Shown here: piece after piece, positions 44,837 to 52,595 of the stretch
How the letters are laid out: the number at the start of each line of letters is the position of its first letter
Numbering within the stretch: position 1 is the first letter of the stretch
NCBI RefSeq assembly: GCF_036895565.1
Contig: NZ_CP145904.1
Coordinates: forward strand, 1,426,001-1,490,000
DNA: 64,000 nucleotides
DNA from: Flavobacterium sp. KS-LB2
GTDB lineage: Bacteria > Bacteroidota > Bacteroidia > Flavobacteriales > Flavobacteriaceae
Direction: 5' to 3'
Notes under the pieces: generated by a model
What the model was told of the DNA's origin: nothing
The model's database searches: none
The model's input: the letters and a program-made list of their open reading frames with translations, nothing else
Position numbers and translations under genes: made by a program

Positions 44837-45631
44837 ATGGAAAAAACACCCCATCTTAGAACCGTAAATGTTACGCGATACATCACTCCTTTGCGGGAAG
44901 GCGGTTCTTTGCCTGCGCTCGCTGAAGCCGATGATGATTTTAAATACGTATTGAAATTCAAAGGTGCCGGACACGGTGTAAAAGCCTTGATTGCCGAATT
45001 AATAGGCGGTGAAATTGCCCGTGTTTTAAAGTTAAAAATGCCGGAACTCGTTTTCGCAAATCTCGACGAAGCTTTTGGACGTTCAGAAGCTGATGAAGAA
45101 ATTCAAGATTTACTTCAAGGCAGTCAAGGACTTAATTTGGCGTTGCATTATTTATCGGGAGCCATAAATTTTGATCCTGTTGTCACTTTGGTTGATCCAA
45201 AATTAGCGTCCCAAATTGTTTGGTTAGATGCTTTTATCACCAATGTCGACAGAACGTTTAGAAACACCAACATGTTGATTTGGCATAAAGAATTGTGGTT
45301 GATCGATCACGGTGCCAGTCTTTATTTTCATCATTCGTGGACCAATTGGGAAAAGCATGCACAAAGCCCTTTTGCATTGATTAAAGACCATGTATTGTTG
45401 CCTCAGGCCTCTTTGTTGCCAGAAACAGATGAGATATTCAAAAAAATATTGACTGACGATGTATTACAAAATATCGTGAATCTGATTCCAGAGGATTGGT
45501 TGCAATGGGAAGATACCGATGAAACTCCGGAAGCCATTCGAGAAGTCTATTTCCAGTTTTTATCCATACGTTTGAACCATTCCGAAATTTTTATAAACGA
45601 AGCACAAAATGCAAGAGAAGCACTTATATGA
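44837..45631 (+). CDS. HipA-like kinase-fold protein (HipA_2 type), module 1
   Basis: 264 residues from the ATG at 44837 (MEKTPHLRTVNVTRYITPLR). Kinase-type elements run in order: a Gly-rich loop REGGSLPAL (about 20-28), beta-3 lysine in YVLKFKG (about 38-44), helix-C Glu in LIAELIGGEIARVL (about 50-63), catalytic loop DAFITNVDRTFRNTNMLIW (about 135-153) with D-x4-N spacing, and Mg-binding Asp in LIDHGASL (about 158-165). The active site looks complete. It overlaps the DUF3037 gene by 23 bases. The target and whether it acts on proteins are unknown. This pairing is distinct from HipBST; it lacks a HipB or HipS partner. Confidence 0.75.
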   Translation: MEKTPHLRTVNVTRYITPLREGGSLPALAEADDDFKYVLKFKGAGHGVKALIAELIGGEIARVLKLKMPELVFANLDEAFGRSEADEEIQDLLQGSQGLNLALHYLSGAINFDPVVTLVDPKLASQIVWLDAFITNVDRTFRNTNMLIWHKELWLIDHGASLYFHHSWTNWEKHAQSPFALIKDHVLLPQASLLPETDEIFKKILTDDVLQNIVNLIPEDWLQWEDTDETPEAIREVYFQFLSIRLNHSEIFINEAQNAREALI

Positions 45632-45992
45632 GTATGCCGTAATCCGGGTTGTGCCAAGGGTAGAACGCGAAGAATTCCTCAATGTGGGTATTATTCTCTT
45701 TTGCAAAAAAGCGAAGTTTATAAAAGTGCTTTGCTCGATGAATGAAGCTAAACTGCAACTATTCTCAGCCGATTTAGATCTAGAACAATTGCATTTAAAT
45801 TTACAGGCATTTGCAAAAGTGGCGCATGGCGAAAAATCTGGTGGACCCATAGCGCAATTTGATATTCCATCGCGTTTTCGTTGGTTAACAGCACTTCGCA
45901 GTTCAGCTATTCAAACCTCAAGACCGCATCCGGGATTGTGTGATGATTTGGAACAAACAACGCAACGCTTGTTTGAAGAAATGGTATTGTAA
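45609..45992 (+). CDS. DUF3037 protein, partner of the module 1 kinase
   Basis: 127 residues, a single DUF3037 domain: LYEYAVIRVVPRVEREEFLN (about 6-25) and VGIILFCKKAKFIKV (about 26-40) mark the conserved N-terminal strands, and FRWLTALRSSAIQTSRPHPG (about 89-108) the C-terminal block. It is small, soluble, and has no signal peptide. The 23-base overlap with the kinase gene implies coupled translation, and the same pair recurs at 51807-53455. Function unknown; it could be an antitoxin-like or substrate partner of the kinase, but nothing in the sequence proves that. Confidence 0.75.
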   Translation: MQEKHLYEYAVIRVVPRVEREEFLNVGIILFCKKAKFIKVLCSMNEAKLQLFSADLDLEQLHLNLQAFAKVAHGEKSGGPIAQFDIPSRFRWLTALRSSAIQTSRPHPGLCDDLEQTTQRLFEEMVL

Positions 45993-46074
45993 ATAAATTT
46001 GAAATGGAAAAACTGTTGGAAAATTATTTCGTAAACAAAACACTCTTTTGGAGTCAACAATAGAATATTAAAAA

Positions 46075-47265
46075 TTAAGAAACGCTATTCAGGTGACGCG
46101 CAAGATGCATGCCCATACTAAAGCAAGCCTGAAGGAGATAGCCGCCCGTGGGCGCATCCCAGTCCAGCATTTCACCGATACAATAATTGCTTTTTTTATT
46201 TTTTAGTTGGAAATTTTCATCCACCACATCGAGTTGAATACCGCCTGTTGTAGATATTGCATCGTTCAATAGGGCAGAGCCGGTGATTTCGATACTCAGT
46301 TTTTTAATGTTTTGTGCTAATAATTCTGGATTCAGGTAGGTTTCTTTCGAAAGGTATTTTTTCAAAAGACCAATCTGCGCAGCACTCAATTTAACTTCTT
46401 TTTGTAGTGTTTCGCTCGTCTTTTTAAAGGTTGATTTTTTGATCTTTTGAAGTAAATCATCATACCGTAATGTTGGTTTCAAATCCAGAAATACAGTTGC
46501 TATCTGTTGGTTTTCCAATTCCTTTCTAATCTGTGGACTCAAAGCATAAATCGCATTTCCTTCTAAACCGAAACGTGTGATTACCGCTTCGCCTTTTTGT
46601 CTTTTATTCAAACAGCTTATGGCGATATTTTTAAGCGGACTGCCTTCATGTTCCAAAATAAAATCTTCCGGCCAGTTCACACGATACGCACAATTCGAAG
46701 ATTGAAATGGAACGATAGGAATACTTTCCCTTTCGAATAAATCTAGCCAAGTGCCATCAGAACCGGTGACTTTCCAGCTCCCGCCGCCCATGGCAAAAAT
46801 GGTATAGTCCGATTTTATTGCTGTATCCGTATTGAAAATAATATTATGGTTGCTCGTCCAACCTTTCCAAGTATGTTGGTATTGAATAGCAACACCTTGC
46901 TTATCGAGAACATCCAGAATTGCATTGAGCACTGTTATGGGTTTAATGCCACTTTCAGGATATACCCGTTTGCTACTGCCGATGTATGTTGGGATACCGA
47001 TGGTATCAATCCATTTCCGAAAATCGTTATTATCAAAATCAAGGAGTGCTTTTTCCAGAAAATGGGGTGGCGTATAGCGCGCAATCAGTTCAGCAATAGG
47101 TTCCGAATGGGTAAGGTTAAATCCTCCTTTTCCCGCTACCAGAAATTTCCTTCCCAGTGTTTTATTTTTCTCGTAGATGGTAACCTTGAATTTTTGACAA
47201 TCGAGTAATGCAGCGAGTATAAGTGCTGCGGGACCTCCTCCAATAATTGAAACTAATTTCTTCAC
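46075..47265 (-). CDS. HI0933/BaiN-family flavoprotein (NAD(P)/FAD-dependent oxidoreductase)
   Basis: 396 residues with a GTG start at 47265: the preferred frame begins (V)KKLVSIIGGGPAALILAALL, and the FAD dinucleotide motif IIGGGPAALILAA must be at the very start, so no ATG is available. Further family signatures are NKTLGRKFLVAGKGGFNLTHSEP (positions about 34-56) and the end GEMLDWDAPTGGYLLQACFSMG (about 366-387). A TATTTTTG -7 element at 47277-47270 lies just 5 bases upstream, implying a leaderless or very short leader mRNA. The substrate of this family is generally unknown. Confidence 0.87.
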   Translation of the reverse strand: MKKLVSIIGGGPAALILAALLDCQKFKVTIYEKNKTLGRKFLVAGKGGFNLTHSEPIAELIARYTPPHFLEKALLDFDNNDFRKWIDTIGIPTYIGSSKRVYPESGIKPITVLNAILDVLDKQGVAIQYQHTWKGWTSNHNIIFNTDTAIKSDYTIFAMGGGSWKVTGSDGTWLDLFERESIPIVPFQSSNCAYRVNWPEDFILEHEGSPLKNIAISCLNKRQKGEAVITRFGLEGNAIYALSPQIRKELENQQIATVFLDLKPTLRYDDLLQKIKKSTFKKTSETLQKEVKLSAAQIGLLKKYLSKETYLNPELLAQNIKKLSIEITGSALLNDAISTTGGIQLDVVDENFQLKNKKSNYCIGEMLDWDAPTGGYLLQACFSMGMHLARHLNSVS

Positions 47266-47341
47266 GCTACAAAAATACGGTTTGTTTTACCCATTAACCT
47301 TGATATGGGGTTTTATATTAGCTATTGTATTTGTAAAGCAA

Positions 47342-47380
47342 AAAAAAGGCTGTCCAAAATCATTTTGAACAGCCTTTTTT
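47342..47380 (-). terminator. Strong terminator of the peptidase S10 gene
   Basis: AAAAAAGGCTGT (47342-47353) pairs with ACAGCCTTTTTT (47369-47380), and an inner CAAAAT / ATTTTG stem extends it, giving nearly 18 paired bases. Confidence 0.9.
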
Positions 47381-47398
47381 ATAAAAATAATACTAAAA

Positions 47399-48928
47399 CT
47401 AATATTTCGCCGATTCTCCGGCTTTAGGCAGGGATTGTTTTATAAATTGTCTAATATCTTCGTTGGCAGTTTCCAAATCTACTTTTCTTAAGTACATCAT
47501 GTGACCGCTTCTATAGCCTTTCCAGGACATTCTGTCTTTTAGCCTTCCGCTTGGGTCCATTTGCCACATGTTGTATTTTGAGTTGAAATAATCACAGGCT
47601 CCGTCATAATATCCGGACTGAACCATTACATGTAAATATGGATTTTGTGCCATGGCTTGACGCAGGTTTTCTCCGGTTTTATCATTGGAATCATCCCAAG
47701 GTCTCACAGAACCAAACATATTGTATTTAAAGTCCGTTTTGTAGTTTAGATTATTGCGCAAGTACATATTGATGGCAGGAGTAAAGGAGTGGAGCCATGA
47801 AGTAAGTTCGGCATTAAAATCAGGTCCGTCTCCAGCCGCTTTACGGTCAATTCCTTTGTAGCGGGAATCTAATCTTCCAACGGTAAAACCTTGATCGCGC
47901 AATAATTCTTTCCAGAAATAATCATAAGGAACATCTAAATTATTTTGTAAAACCACTTTTTCCGAAAGTCCGGAATAGCGTGCTATTTTAGCGGCCATTT
48001 CTTTTCTTTTTTGTTCGTCTAATGCGCCACCTTTGCTCATTGCGGGTAGCAGCTCATTGATGGTAAAGTCTTCCACTTCTGGTAACATGGCGGTTAAATC
48101 TTTGTTCTGTAAATCAGCAGGCAGCATTTTGTGATACCAAGCCGTAGCAGCAAAATAAGGCAGTTTTAGTGCCGCTTCAGAGGCGACTCCGCGAGTGATT
48201 CCCAATTCAGTTGGCGATACGAGAATAACACCGTTCAGATACATCCACTCGCTGTTTTGCAATTCTAGCGCCAATCCCGAAACGCGTGTGGTACCGTAGC
48301 TTTCACCAATCAAATATTTTGGCGAAGCCCAACGATTGGCTCTGGATACAAATCCATTGATCCAATCGGCTAGGTATTTAATGTCGGCATTTACACCAAA
48401 GAATTTAGTGGTTGGTATTTCTTTGCTCGTTGCTCTTGAATACGCGGTATTGACCGGATTTACAAAAACAATATCGGCAACATCCAAGATCGAATATGGA
48501 TTTTCCTTGATTCCATATGGCTGTAACGGATAGCCTTCATCATCAATATTAATTAAACTTGGACCGGTGTAGGCAATCTGCATCCACACCGAAGCCGAAC
48601 CTGGACCTCCATTGAAGGAGATAACCAAAGGACGTGCGGCACGATCCTTTACATCGGAGCGTTCGTAATACGTATAAAATAAACCGGCTATAGCTTTTCC
48701 GTCTTCGTCCCAAACCGGCATCGTACCAGTGGTGGCTTTGTAAGGCACTTTTTGACCTTTGATAGTTGTAGTATGTTCCGTCACCACTTGCGAATCCGGA
48801 TTGAAAATAAGATTTGCGGCTGAACTTTCTTCTTTTGGAGCGGCAGGAGTTGTGGGTGTTTTTGAAGGTTGGGCATGCAAAGCGGTAAAAAATCCAACGA
48901 AGAGCAAGGATAGTACTGTTTTTTTCAT
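47399..48928 (-). CDS. S10 family serine carboxypeptidase, secreted
   Basis: 509 residues from the ATG at 48928. The signal peptide MKKTVLSLLFVGFFTALHAQ is at this start; an upstream in-frame extension lacks it. The catalytic serine is in YLIGESYGTTR (about 206-216), the acid in SGYYDGACDYFN (about 435-446) and the histidine in YRSGHMMYLRK (about 475-485). An oxyanion segment NGGPGSASVWMQ is near residue 107. S10 enzymes remove C-terminal residues at acidic pH and are common as exported enzymes in Bacteroidota. It has no co-directional neighbour. Confidence 0.92.
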   Translation of the reverse strand: MKKTVLSLLFVGFFTALHAQPSKTPTTPAAPKEESSAANLIFNPDSQVVTEHTTTIKGQKVPYKATTGTMPVWDEDGKAIAGLFYTYYERSDVKDRAARPLVISFNGGPGSASVWMQIAYTGPSLINIDDEGYPLQPYGIKENPYSILDVADIVFVNPVNTAYSRATSKEIPTTKFFGVNADIKYLADWINGFVSRANRWASPKYLIGESYGTTRVSGLALELQNSEWMYLNGVILVSPTELGITRGVASEAALKLPYFAATAWYHKMLPADLQNKDLTAMLPEVEDFTINELLPAMSKGGALDEQKRKEMAAKIARYSGLSEKVVLQNNLDVPYDYFWKELLRDQGFTVGRLDSRYKGIDRKAAGDGPDFNAELTSWLHSFTPAINMYLRNNLNYKTDFKYNMFGSVRPWDDSNDKTGENLRQAMAQNPYLHVMVQSGYYDGACDYFNSKYNMWQMDPSGRLKDRMSWKGYRSGHMMYLRKVDLETANEDIRQFIKQSLPKAGESAKY

Positions 48929-49035
48929 AAAAGAGATTGGTTTGGGGTATTTCAATACCGTTTTTCGGATATAATTTTGACAGCACTAATATATTGCTTT
49001 TTAATAGAGTGACAAAAAGCAGCATAGTAATTTCC

Positions 49036-49200
49036 AAACCATGAAACCTTATTTTGGCGTAACCCCAAAGCAGAAAATTCCCTTTTCCATTCCCGTAACT
49101 GCAGCTTTGGGGTCAGGCTTTTGGCTCTATCTTTATTTTTTTAAAGAAAAAAAATAAAGGATGCCGCCGCAATCCCTTACGCGAGCCGCCCGAAAATGGA
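49036..49200. repeat. Dispersed palindromic repeat between the S10 and AHSA1 genes
   Basis: ACCCCAAAGC (49062-49071) and GCTTTGGGGT (49104-49113) form a perfect 10-bp inverted repeat around a 32-base insert. A run with TTTATTTTTTTAAAGAAAAAA and GGATGCCGCCGCAATCCC follows. It resembles the flavobacterial dispersed repeat style seen at 43.7 kb. It encodes nothing credible. Confidence 0.5.
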
Positions 49201-49218
49201 TAGAAATTTTGGTAATCG

Positions 49219-49722
49219 CTAGATTTTATTTTCTTGGAATAACGCTTCCAATTGCTCGAGACAAGCTGTAATACCTTGTTCAAAGCCCATTTCTATCATG
49301 GTTTCAATCTCTTTTTCATTAGAATAAAACATTTTGAATTCAACCAAAGTACCGGATTCTGTAGTCGTAAAAACAATAGTTCCTGTAGCAACCGGCAACG
49401 AAGTGTTTACAGTTCCCTCTTCGTCACAAAAACTATCTTTAATTTCAAAACTTAAATGGGGTGTTATGGCTGTATAGTCCATTCGTCCCCAATGCTTTTC
49501 ATTTTCGGGCCCCACCATTGCGTACAACCAATAACCGCCAACAGAAAAGTGCATCGATTTGGTTTCGGCTTTCCAAGGTTTTGGTGCCCACCATTGTTCC
49601 AATAATTCACTTTCAGTATACGCACGCCAGACTTTTTCAAGTGGCGCAGAAAATGTTCTGGAAACCAGAATTGTTTTTTCTTCTAAATCTTTTACAACAA
49701 GTGTTTTGCTATTAGTTGCCAT
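49219..49722 (-). CDS. SRPBCC/AHSA1-domain protein
   Basis: 167 residues of a START-like helix-grip fold. ISVSRTFSAPLEKVWRAYTE-type N-terminal (about 17-35), EQWWAPKPWKAET (about 42-54) and the closing helix EQGITACLEQLEALFQ are typical of the AHSA1 subgroup, whose members bind hydrophobic ligands or help chaperones. The GNAT gene ends 33 bases upstream on the same strand, so the two may share a transcript. Ligand unknown. Confidence 0.85.
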   Translation of the reverse strand: MATNSKTLVVKDLEEKTILVSRTFSAPLEKVWRAYTESELLEQWWAPKPWKAETKSMHFSVGGYWLYAMVGPENEKHWGRMDYTAITPHLSFEIKDSFCDEEGTVNTSLPVATGTIVFTTTESGTLVEFKMFYSNEKEIETMIEMGFEQGITACLEQLEALFQENKI

Positions 49723-49755
49723 TTTATTTCGATTTAAGATTGATTATTACTAATT

Positions 49756-50262
49756 CTAAACCCTTTTTTCCAAAACGATAAATTCCAAAGGCACTTCCGT
49801 AATTGGAATATGAACATCGCTTGCCGGAAACGGTTCTCTTGCTCCCGTATCTTTATAACCATTACGTTTGTACCAAGCAATCAGTTCATCCCGAACGGAA
49901 ATTACAGTCATTACAATTTTTGGTAATCCTAATGCTTGCGCGTGAATATCTGCCTGCTGCAATAATTTTTTCCCCACGCCACTGTTTTGCAATTCTGGCG
50001 AAACCGTCAGCATTCCTAAATATAATTGTTGCTCTTTTTCAATCAACAATACGCAACCTATAATTTGGTCATTCTCTGTAAATTTCAGAATCGTATTTTT
50101 TGGGTTTTGAATCGTTTCTGTCAGTTCTTGTTCAGTGGTTCTGAGTCCTTCTAAAATGTTGGCTTCAGTGGTCCATCCTTTTTTAGAAGATTCGCCGCGA
50201 TAGGCTGAATTGATTAATGTATTTAAAAAGGAAACGTCTTCTATTGTTGCTTTTGTAATCAT
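49756..50262 (-). CDS. GNAT family N-acetyltransferase
   Basis: 168 residues. The acetyl-CoA pyrophosphate loop is in LTVSPELQNSGVGKKLLQQA (about 84-103), preceded by IGCVLLIEKEQQLYLG, and the C-terminal part has GLPKIVMTVISVRDELIAWYKRNGY. The acceptor is not predictable. It is the first gene of a probable pair with the AHSA1-type gene. A TACCTTTG -7 element is at 50308-50301, divergent from the SYLF promoter. Confidence 0.88.
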   Translation of the reverse strand: MITKATIEDVSFLNTLINSAYRGESSKKGWTTEANILEGLRTTEQELTETIQNPKNTILKFTENDQIIGCVLLIEKEQQLYLGMLTVSPELQNSGVGKKLLQQADIHAQALGLPKIVMTVISVRDELIAWYKRNGYKDTGAREPFPASDVHIPITEVPLEFIVLEKRV

Positions 50263-50400
50263 GTATAACTTCTATTCTGGGGTTATTGTTTTGTGTTTTT
50301 CAAAGGTAGAAAAAAGGGAGTAATCACTTCGTTTTTTTTGTCAAATAAATTATATAGTATTGGTAATCAGTATATTTAATTTTTATTAAGGAATTATTTT

Positions 50401-50408
50401 TATCTTTG
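50401..50408 (+). promoter_or_regulatory. -7 element of the SYLF gene
   Basis: TATCTTTG matches TAnnTTTG, 37 bases before the ATG at 50446. The divergent GNAT gene has its own -7 box at 50301-50308. Confidence 0.5.
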
Positions 50409-50445
50409 ATGAAAGAAACGATGCAACAATTTAATACATTCAATT

Positions 50446-50985
50446 ATGAAAAATTTAAATATTTTTTTGGTAATAATGATGGCTTGTGTACTCAACATAG
50501 CGCCTGTATTAGGGCAATCAACCGCTAAAAAGAATAAAATTATTGCTGACAGCAAAACAGCCAAAGCGGAGTTCATTAAAAGTGACCCGTTGATGAAAGC
50601 ACTTTTTGATAAAGCCTACGGTTATGTTATTTTTCCCAATGTTGGAAAGGGAGGAATCGGTGTTGGAGGAGCAGCCGGTAACGGCGTGGTCTATGAGCAA
50701 AACAAGCGAATAGGAATGGCAAAATTAACGCAATTGAGCATAGGATTTCAGGCTGGCGGACAAGCGTATCGAGAAGTGATATTTTTTGAATCCAAAAATG
50801 AAATGGACCGGTTTAAAGAAAGCCGATTCGAGTTTTCCGCACAAGCCTCAGCGGTTGCGGTAACCGAAGGCGCTTCCGCAAATGTAAAATATACCAATGG
50901 CGTGATGGTTTTCACCATGCAGAAAGGCGGACTCATGTACGAGGCGTCAATTGGAGGACAGCAATTCAAGTTTAATAACTTGTGA
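50446..50985 (+). CDS. SYLF/YSC84-domain lipid-binding protein, exported
   Basis: 179 residues. A signal peptide (MKNLNIFLVIMMACVLNIAP) is followed by one SYLF domain: AYGYVIFPNVGKGGIGVGGAAGNGVVYE (positions about 57-84) and later GLMYEASIGGQQFKF. The eukaryotic domain binds phosphoinositides; in bacteria it is an exported protein of unclear function, often tied to envelope stress. It is a monocistronic gene with a strong 17-bp terminator. Confidence 0.87.
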   Translation: MKNLNIFLVIMMACVLNIAPVLGQSTAKKNKIIADSKTAKAEFIKSDPLMKALFDKAYGYVIFPNVGKGGIGVGGAAGNGVVYEQNKRIGMAKLTQLSIGFQAGGQAYREVIFFESKNEMDRFKESRFEFSAQASAVAVTEGASANVKYTNGVMVFTMQKGGLMYEASIGGQQFKFNNL

Positions 50986-50990
50986 TAAAA

Positions 50991-51025
50991 ACAAAACGGC
51001 TGAGAAATTTTCTCAGCCGTTTTGT
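50991..51025. terminator. Bidirectional terminator between the SYLF gene and the membrane protein gene
   Basis: ACAAAACGGCTGAGAAA (50991-51007) pairs with TTTCTCAGCCGTTTTGT (51009-51025), a 17-bp inverted repeat with a one-base spacer. Confidence 0.88.
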
Positions 51026-51047
51026 TTTTAATAGGTATATTGAAATG

Positions 51048-51539
51048 CTATACTGATTTCTTTTTAGTTTCGAATAAAATGTATTTTTTGAATACATATT
51101 TCCAAGGCATGAAGAGTATTGGTATTATAATTCCGGTGAACATATACGCCATTCCTTCTGCTGGTGAACCTTCAAGAGTGCCGGCAGACCACAGCGGATA
51201 AGCGACAACAATAAGCCAAAGTCCTTTGTAGAAAATCATAAAAAGCATAATGGGTAACATGCGCAACGTATGGAATACGCCCAAAAGCGCCAGTGTGGAG
51301 TACGCCGCCCAACAGCACCAAGCAACTGCCCTTGTTGGATCCCAAGCACCTTCATGGGTAAGAATAACGGTCCAAGAATCTGTGGCAACAAAAACAAACA
51401 TTAACGCGAAGAACAACCGCATCACATAAATATTGATTCTGCGAACGCCTTCGTAGTTTTCGTAGTCCGGTAGGAAAATATTTTTGATTCGGAACTTGGT
51501 TTGTTTCTGCTCTTGTGACACTTGCTCTGTTGTGTTCAT
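51048..51539 (-). CDS. Conserved membrane protein of unknown function
   Basis: 163 residues from the ATG at 51539 (MNTTEQVSQEQKQTKFRIKN); the frame opens earlier at a TTG without a better signal. Four hydrophobic helices are predicted (FALMFVFVATDSWTVI, VAWCCWAAYSTLALLGVF, LPIMLFMIFYKGLWLIVVAY, MAYMFTGIIIPILFMPW), with basic residues before and after. No family is recognised with confidence. It is a single minus-strand gene between the SYLF gene and the AT-rich kinase module. Confidence 0.65.
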   Translation of the reverse strand: MNTTEQVSQEQKQTKFRIKNIFLPDYENYEGVRRINIYVMRLFFALMFVFVATDSWTVILTHEGAWDPTRAVAWCCWAAYSTLALLGVFHTLRMLPIMLFMIFYKGLWLIVVAYPLWSAGTLEGSPAEGMAYMFTGIIIPILFMPWKYVFKKYILFETKKKSV

Positions 51540-51574
51540 CGGTTTTCTCTTTGGTTTAGATTGAGCCAAGATAT

Positions 51575-51613
51575 AAAAAAAGCTACATCCTTTTAAGGTC
51601 AGTAGCTTATTTT
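51575..51613. terminator. Orphan terminator-like hairpin
   Basis: AAGCTAC (51580-51586) pairs with GTAGCTT (51602-51608), with A6 on one side and a T-run on the other. On the minus strand it lies upstream of the membrane protein gene, where no gene now ends. It may mark the edge of replaced DNA next to the kinase module. Confidence 0.4.
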
Positions 51614-51806
51614 TGTTTTAGTTGTAATTTTTTATCATTGTGGTACGGAAGAGATTTTTGATCTATCGACCGAGAGAAATTTTGTATATCAGATATAGTT
51701 TAACGAGCGCGACCATTTTTCTTGATGAACACTTTGCGAAGTAAGGGCAAAAGTTAATTTGGAATTTGAATTAGTTTGTACTATATTTCCGCATTAATAT
51801 ATTTAA

Positions 51807-52595
51807 ATGAAAATTTTAAAATTAATTCAAATTGATGGTTTTATAGATGGAGGTAGTTCAAAACCTTTATTAATAACAGCTGTTGATGAGCTAGGAAAAG
51901 TTAATCATTACGTAATGAAACTTTTTAAAAAAAAATATGTTGAGCAAAATTTTAGTGTTGCTAAGGAAATATTAATTTCGGAGTTAGCTAATGAATTCAA
52001 TTTAGCAGTTCCCAATTATGCTGTTATTGATATTGACCACAGTTTGTTAATTGATTTTTTTGAAAAAGAAGAATTAGATAATTTAGATGATGGATATAAG
52101 TTTTGTAGTGAGTTTAACGGTCAATATGTGATTTTTAATCCGTTGGTTTCACTTCAGTTTATTAAATCATATGATATTGCAAATTTGTTTGCTTTTGATA
52201 ATGTTATAATTAATAGCGATAGGGGAGGTTTTAGAAACAAACCAAATTTGTTAGTTAATGATGATGAGATTTTATTAATAGATCACGAGCAAACTTTACC
52301 TTTTATTAATAATTCTTATAGCGATCCGAATTATTTTACATATTTACAAAATTATCCCTATCAACGTCATATTGTAATAACTCATTTAAAATCATTGAGA
52401 GTTAAGAATGGAATTTTTGACGAATTTGCAGAAATGTTAAAGCATTTGAATATAAATAGATTTATTAGTATTTTTAATGAATTAGATTCTTTGAATATTA
52501 ATTTTGGAGATAGAGATGATTTTTTACTATTTTTGGAATGGATTAAAAATAAAAGAATGCCAATATGTAACCACTTAATTGGTATAATAAAATGA
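51807..52595 (+). CDS. HipA-like kinase-fold protein (HipA_2 type), module 2
   Basis: 262 residues, divergent from module 1 but with the same ordered elements: GGSSKPLLITAVDE (about 16-29) as the N-terminal loop, lysine in YVMKLFKKK (about 37-45), helix C ILISELANEFNL (about 56-67), catalytic loop FDNVIINSDRGGFRNKPNLLV (about 132-152) and the metal-binding Asp in LLIDHEQTLPF (about 157-167; DHE where module 1 has DHG). Codon use and base composition are visibly more AT-rich than the flanks, so transfer is likely. It overlaps the partner gene by 4 bases. Target unknown. Confidence 0.7.
   Translation: MKILKLIQIDGFIDGGSSKPLLITAVDELGKVNHYVMKLFKKKYVEQNFSVAKEILISELANEFNLAVPNYAVIDIDHSLLIDFFEKEELDNLDDGYKFCSEFNGQYVIFNPLVSLQFIKSYDIANLFAFDNVIINSDRGGFRNKPNLLVNDDEILLIDHEQTLPFINNSYSDPNYFTYLQNYPYQRHIVITHLKSLRVKNGIFDEFAEMLKHLNINRFISIFNELDSLNINFGDRDDFLLFLEWIKNKRMPICNHLIGIIK

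Noticed and set aside
48549..49037. Open frame of 162 codons on the minus strand
   Set aside because: It is out of frame with the S10 peptidase gene, which has a signal peptide and full catalytic motifs. The composition of this frame is not protein-like.
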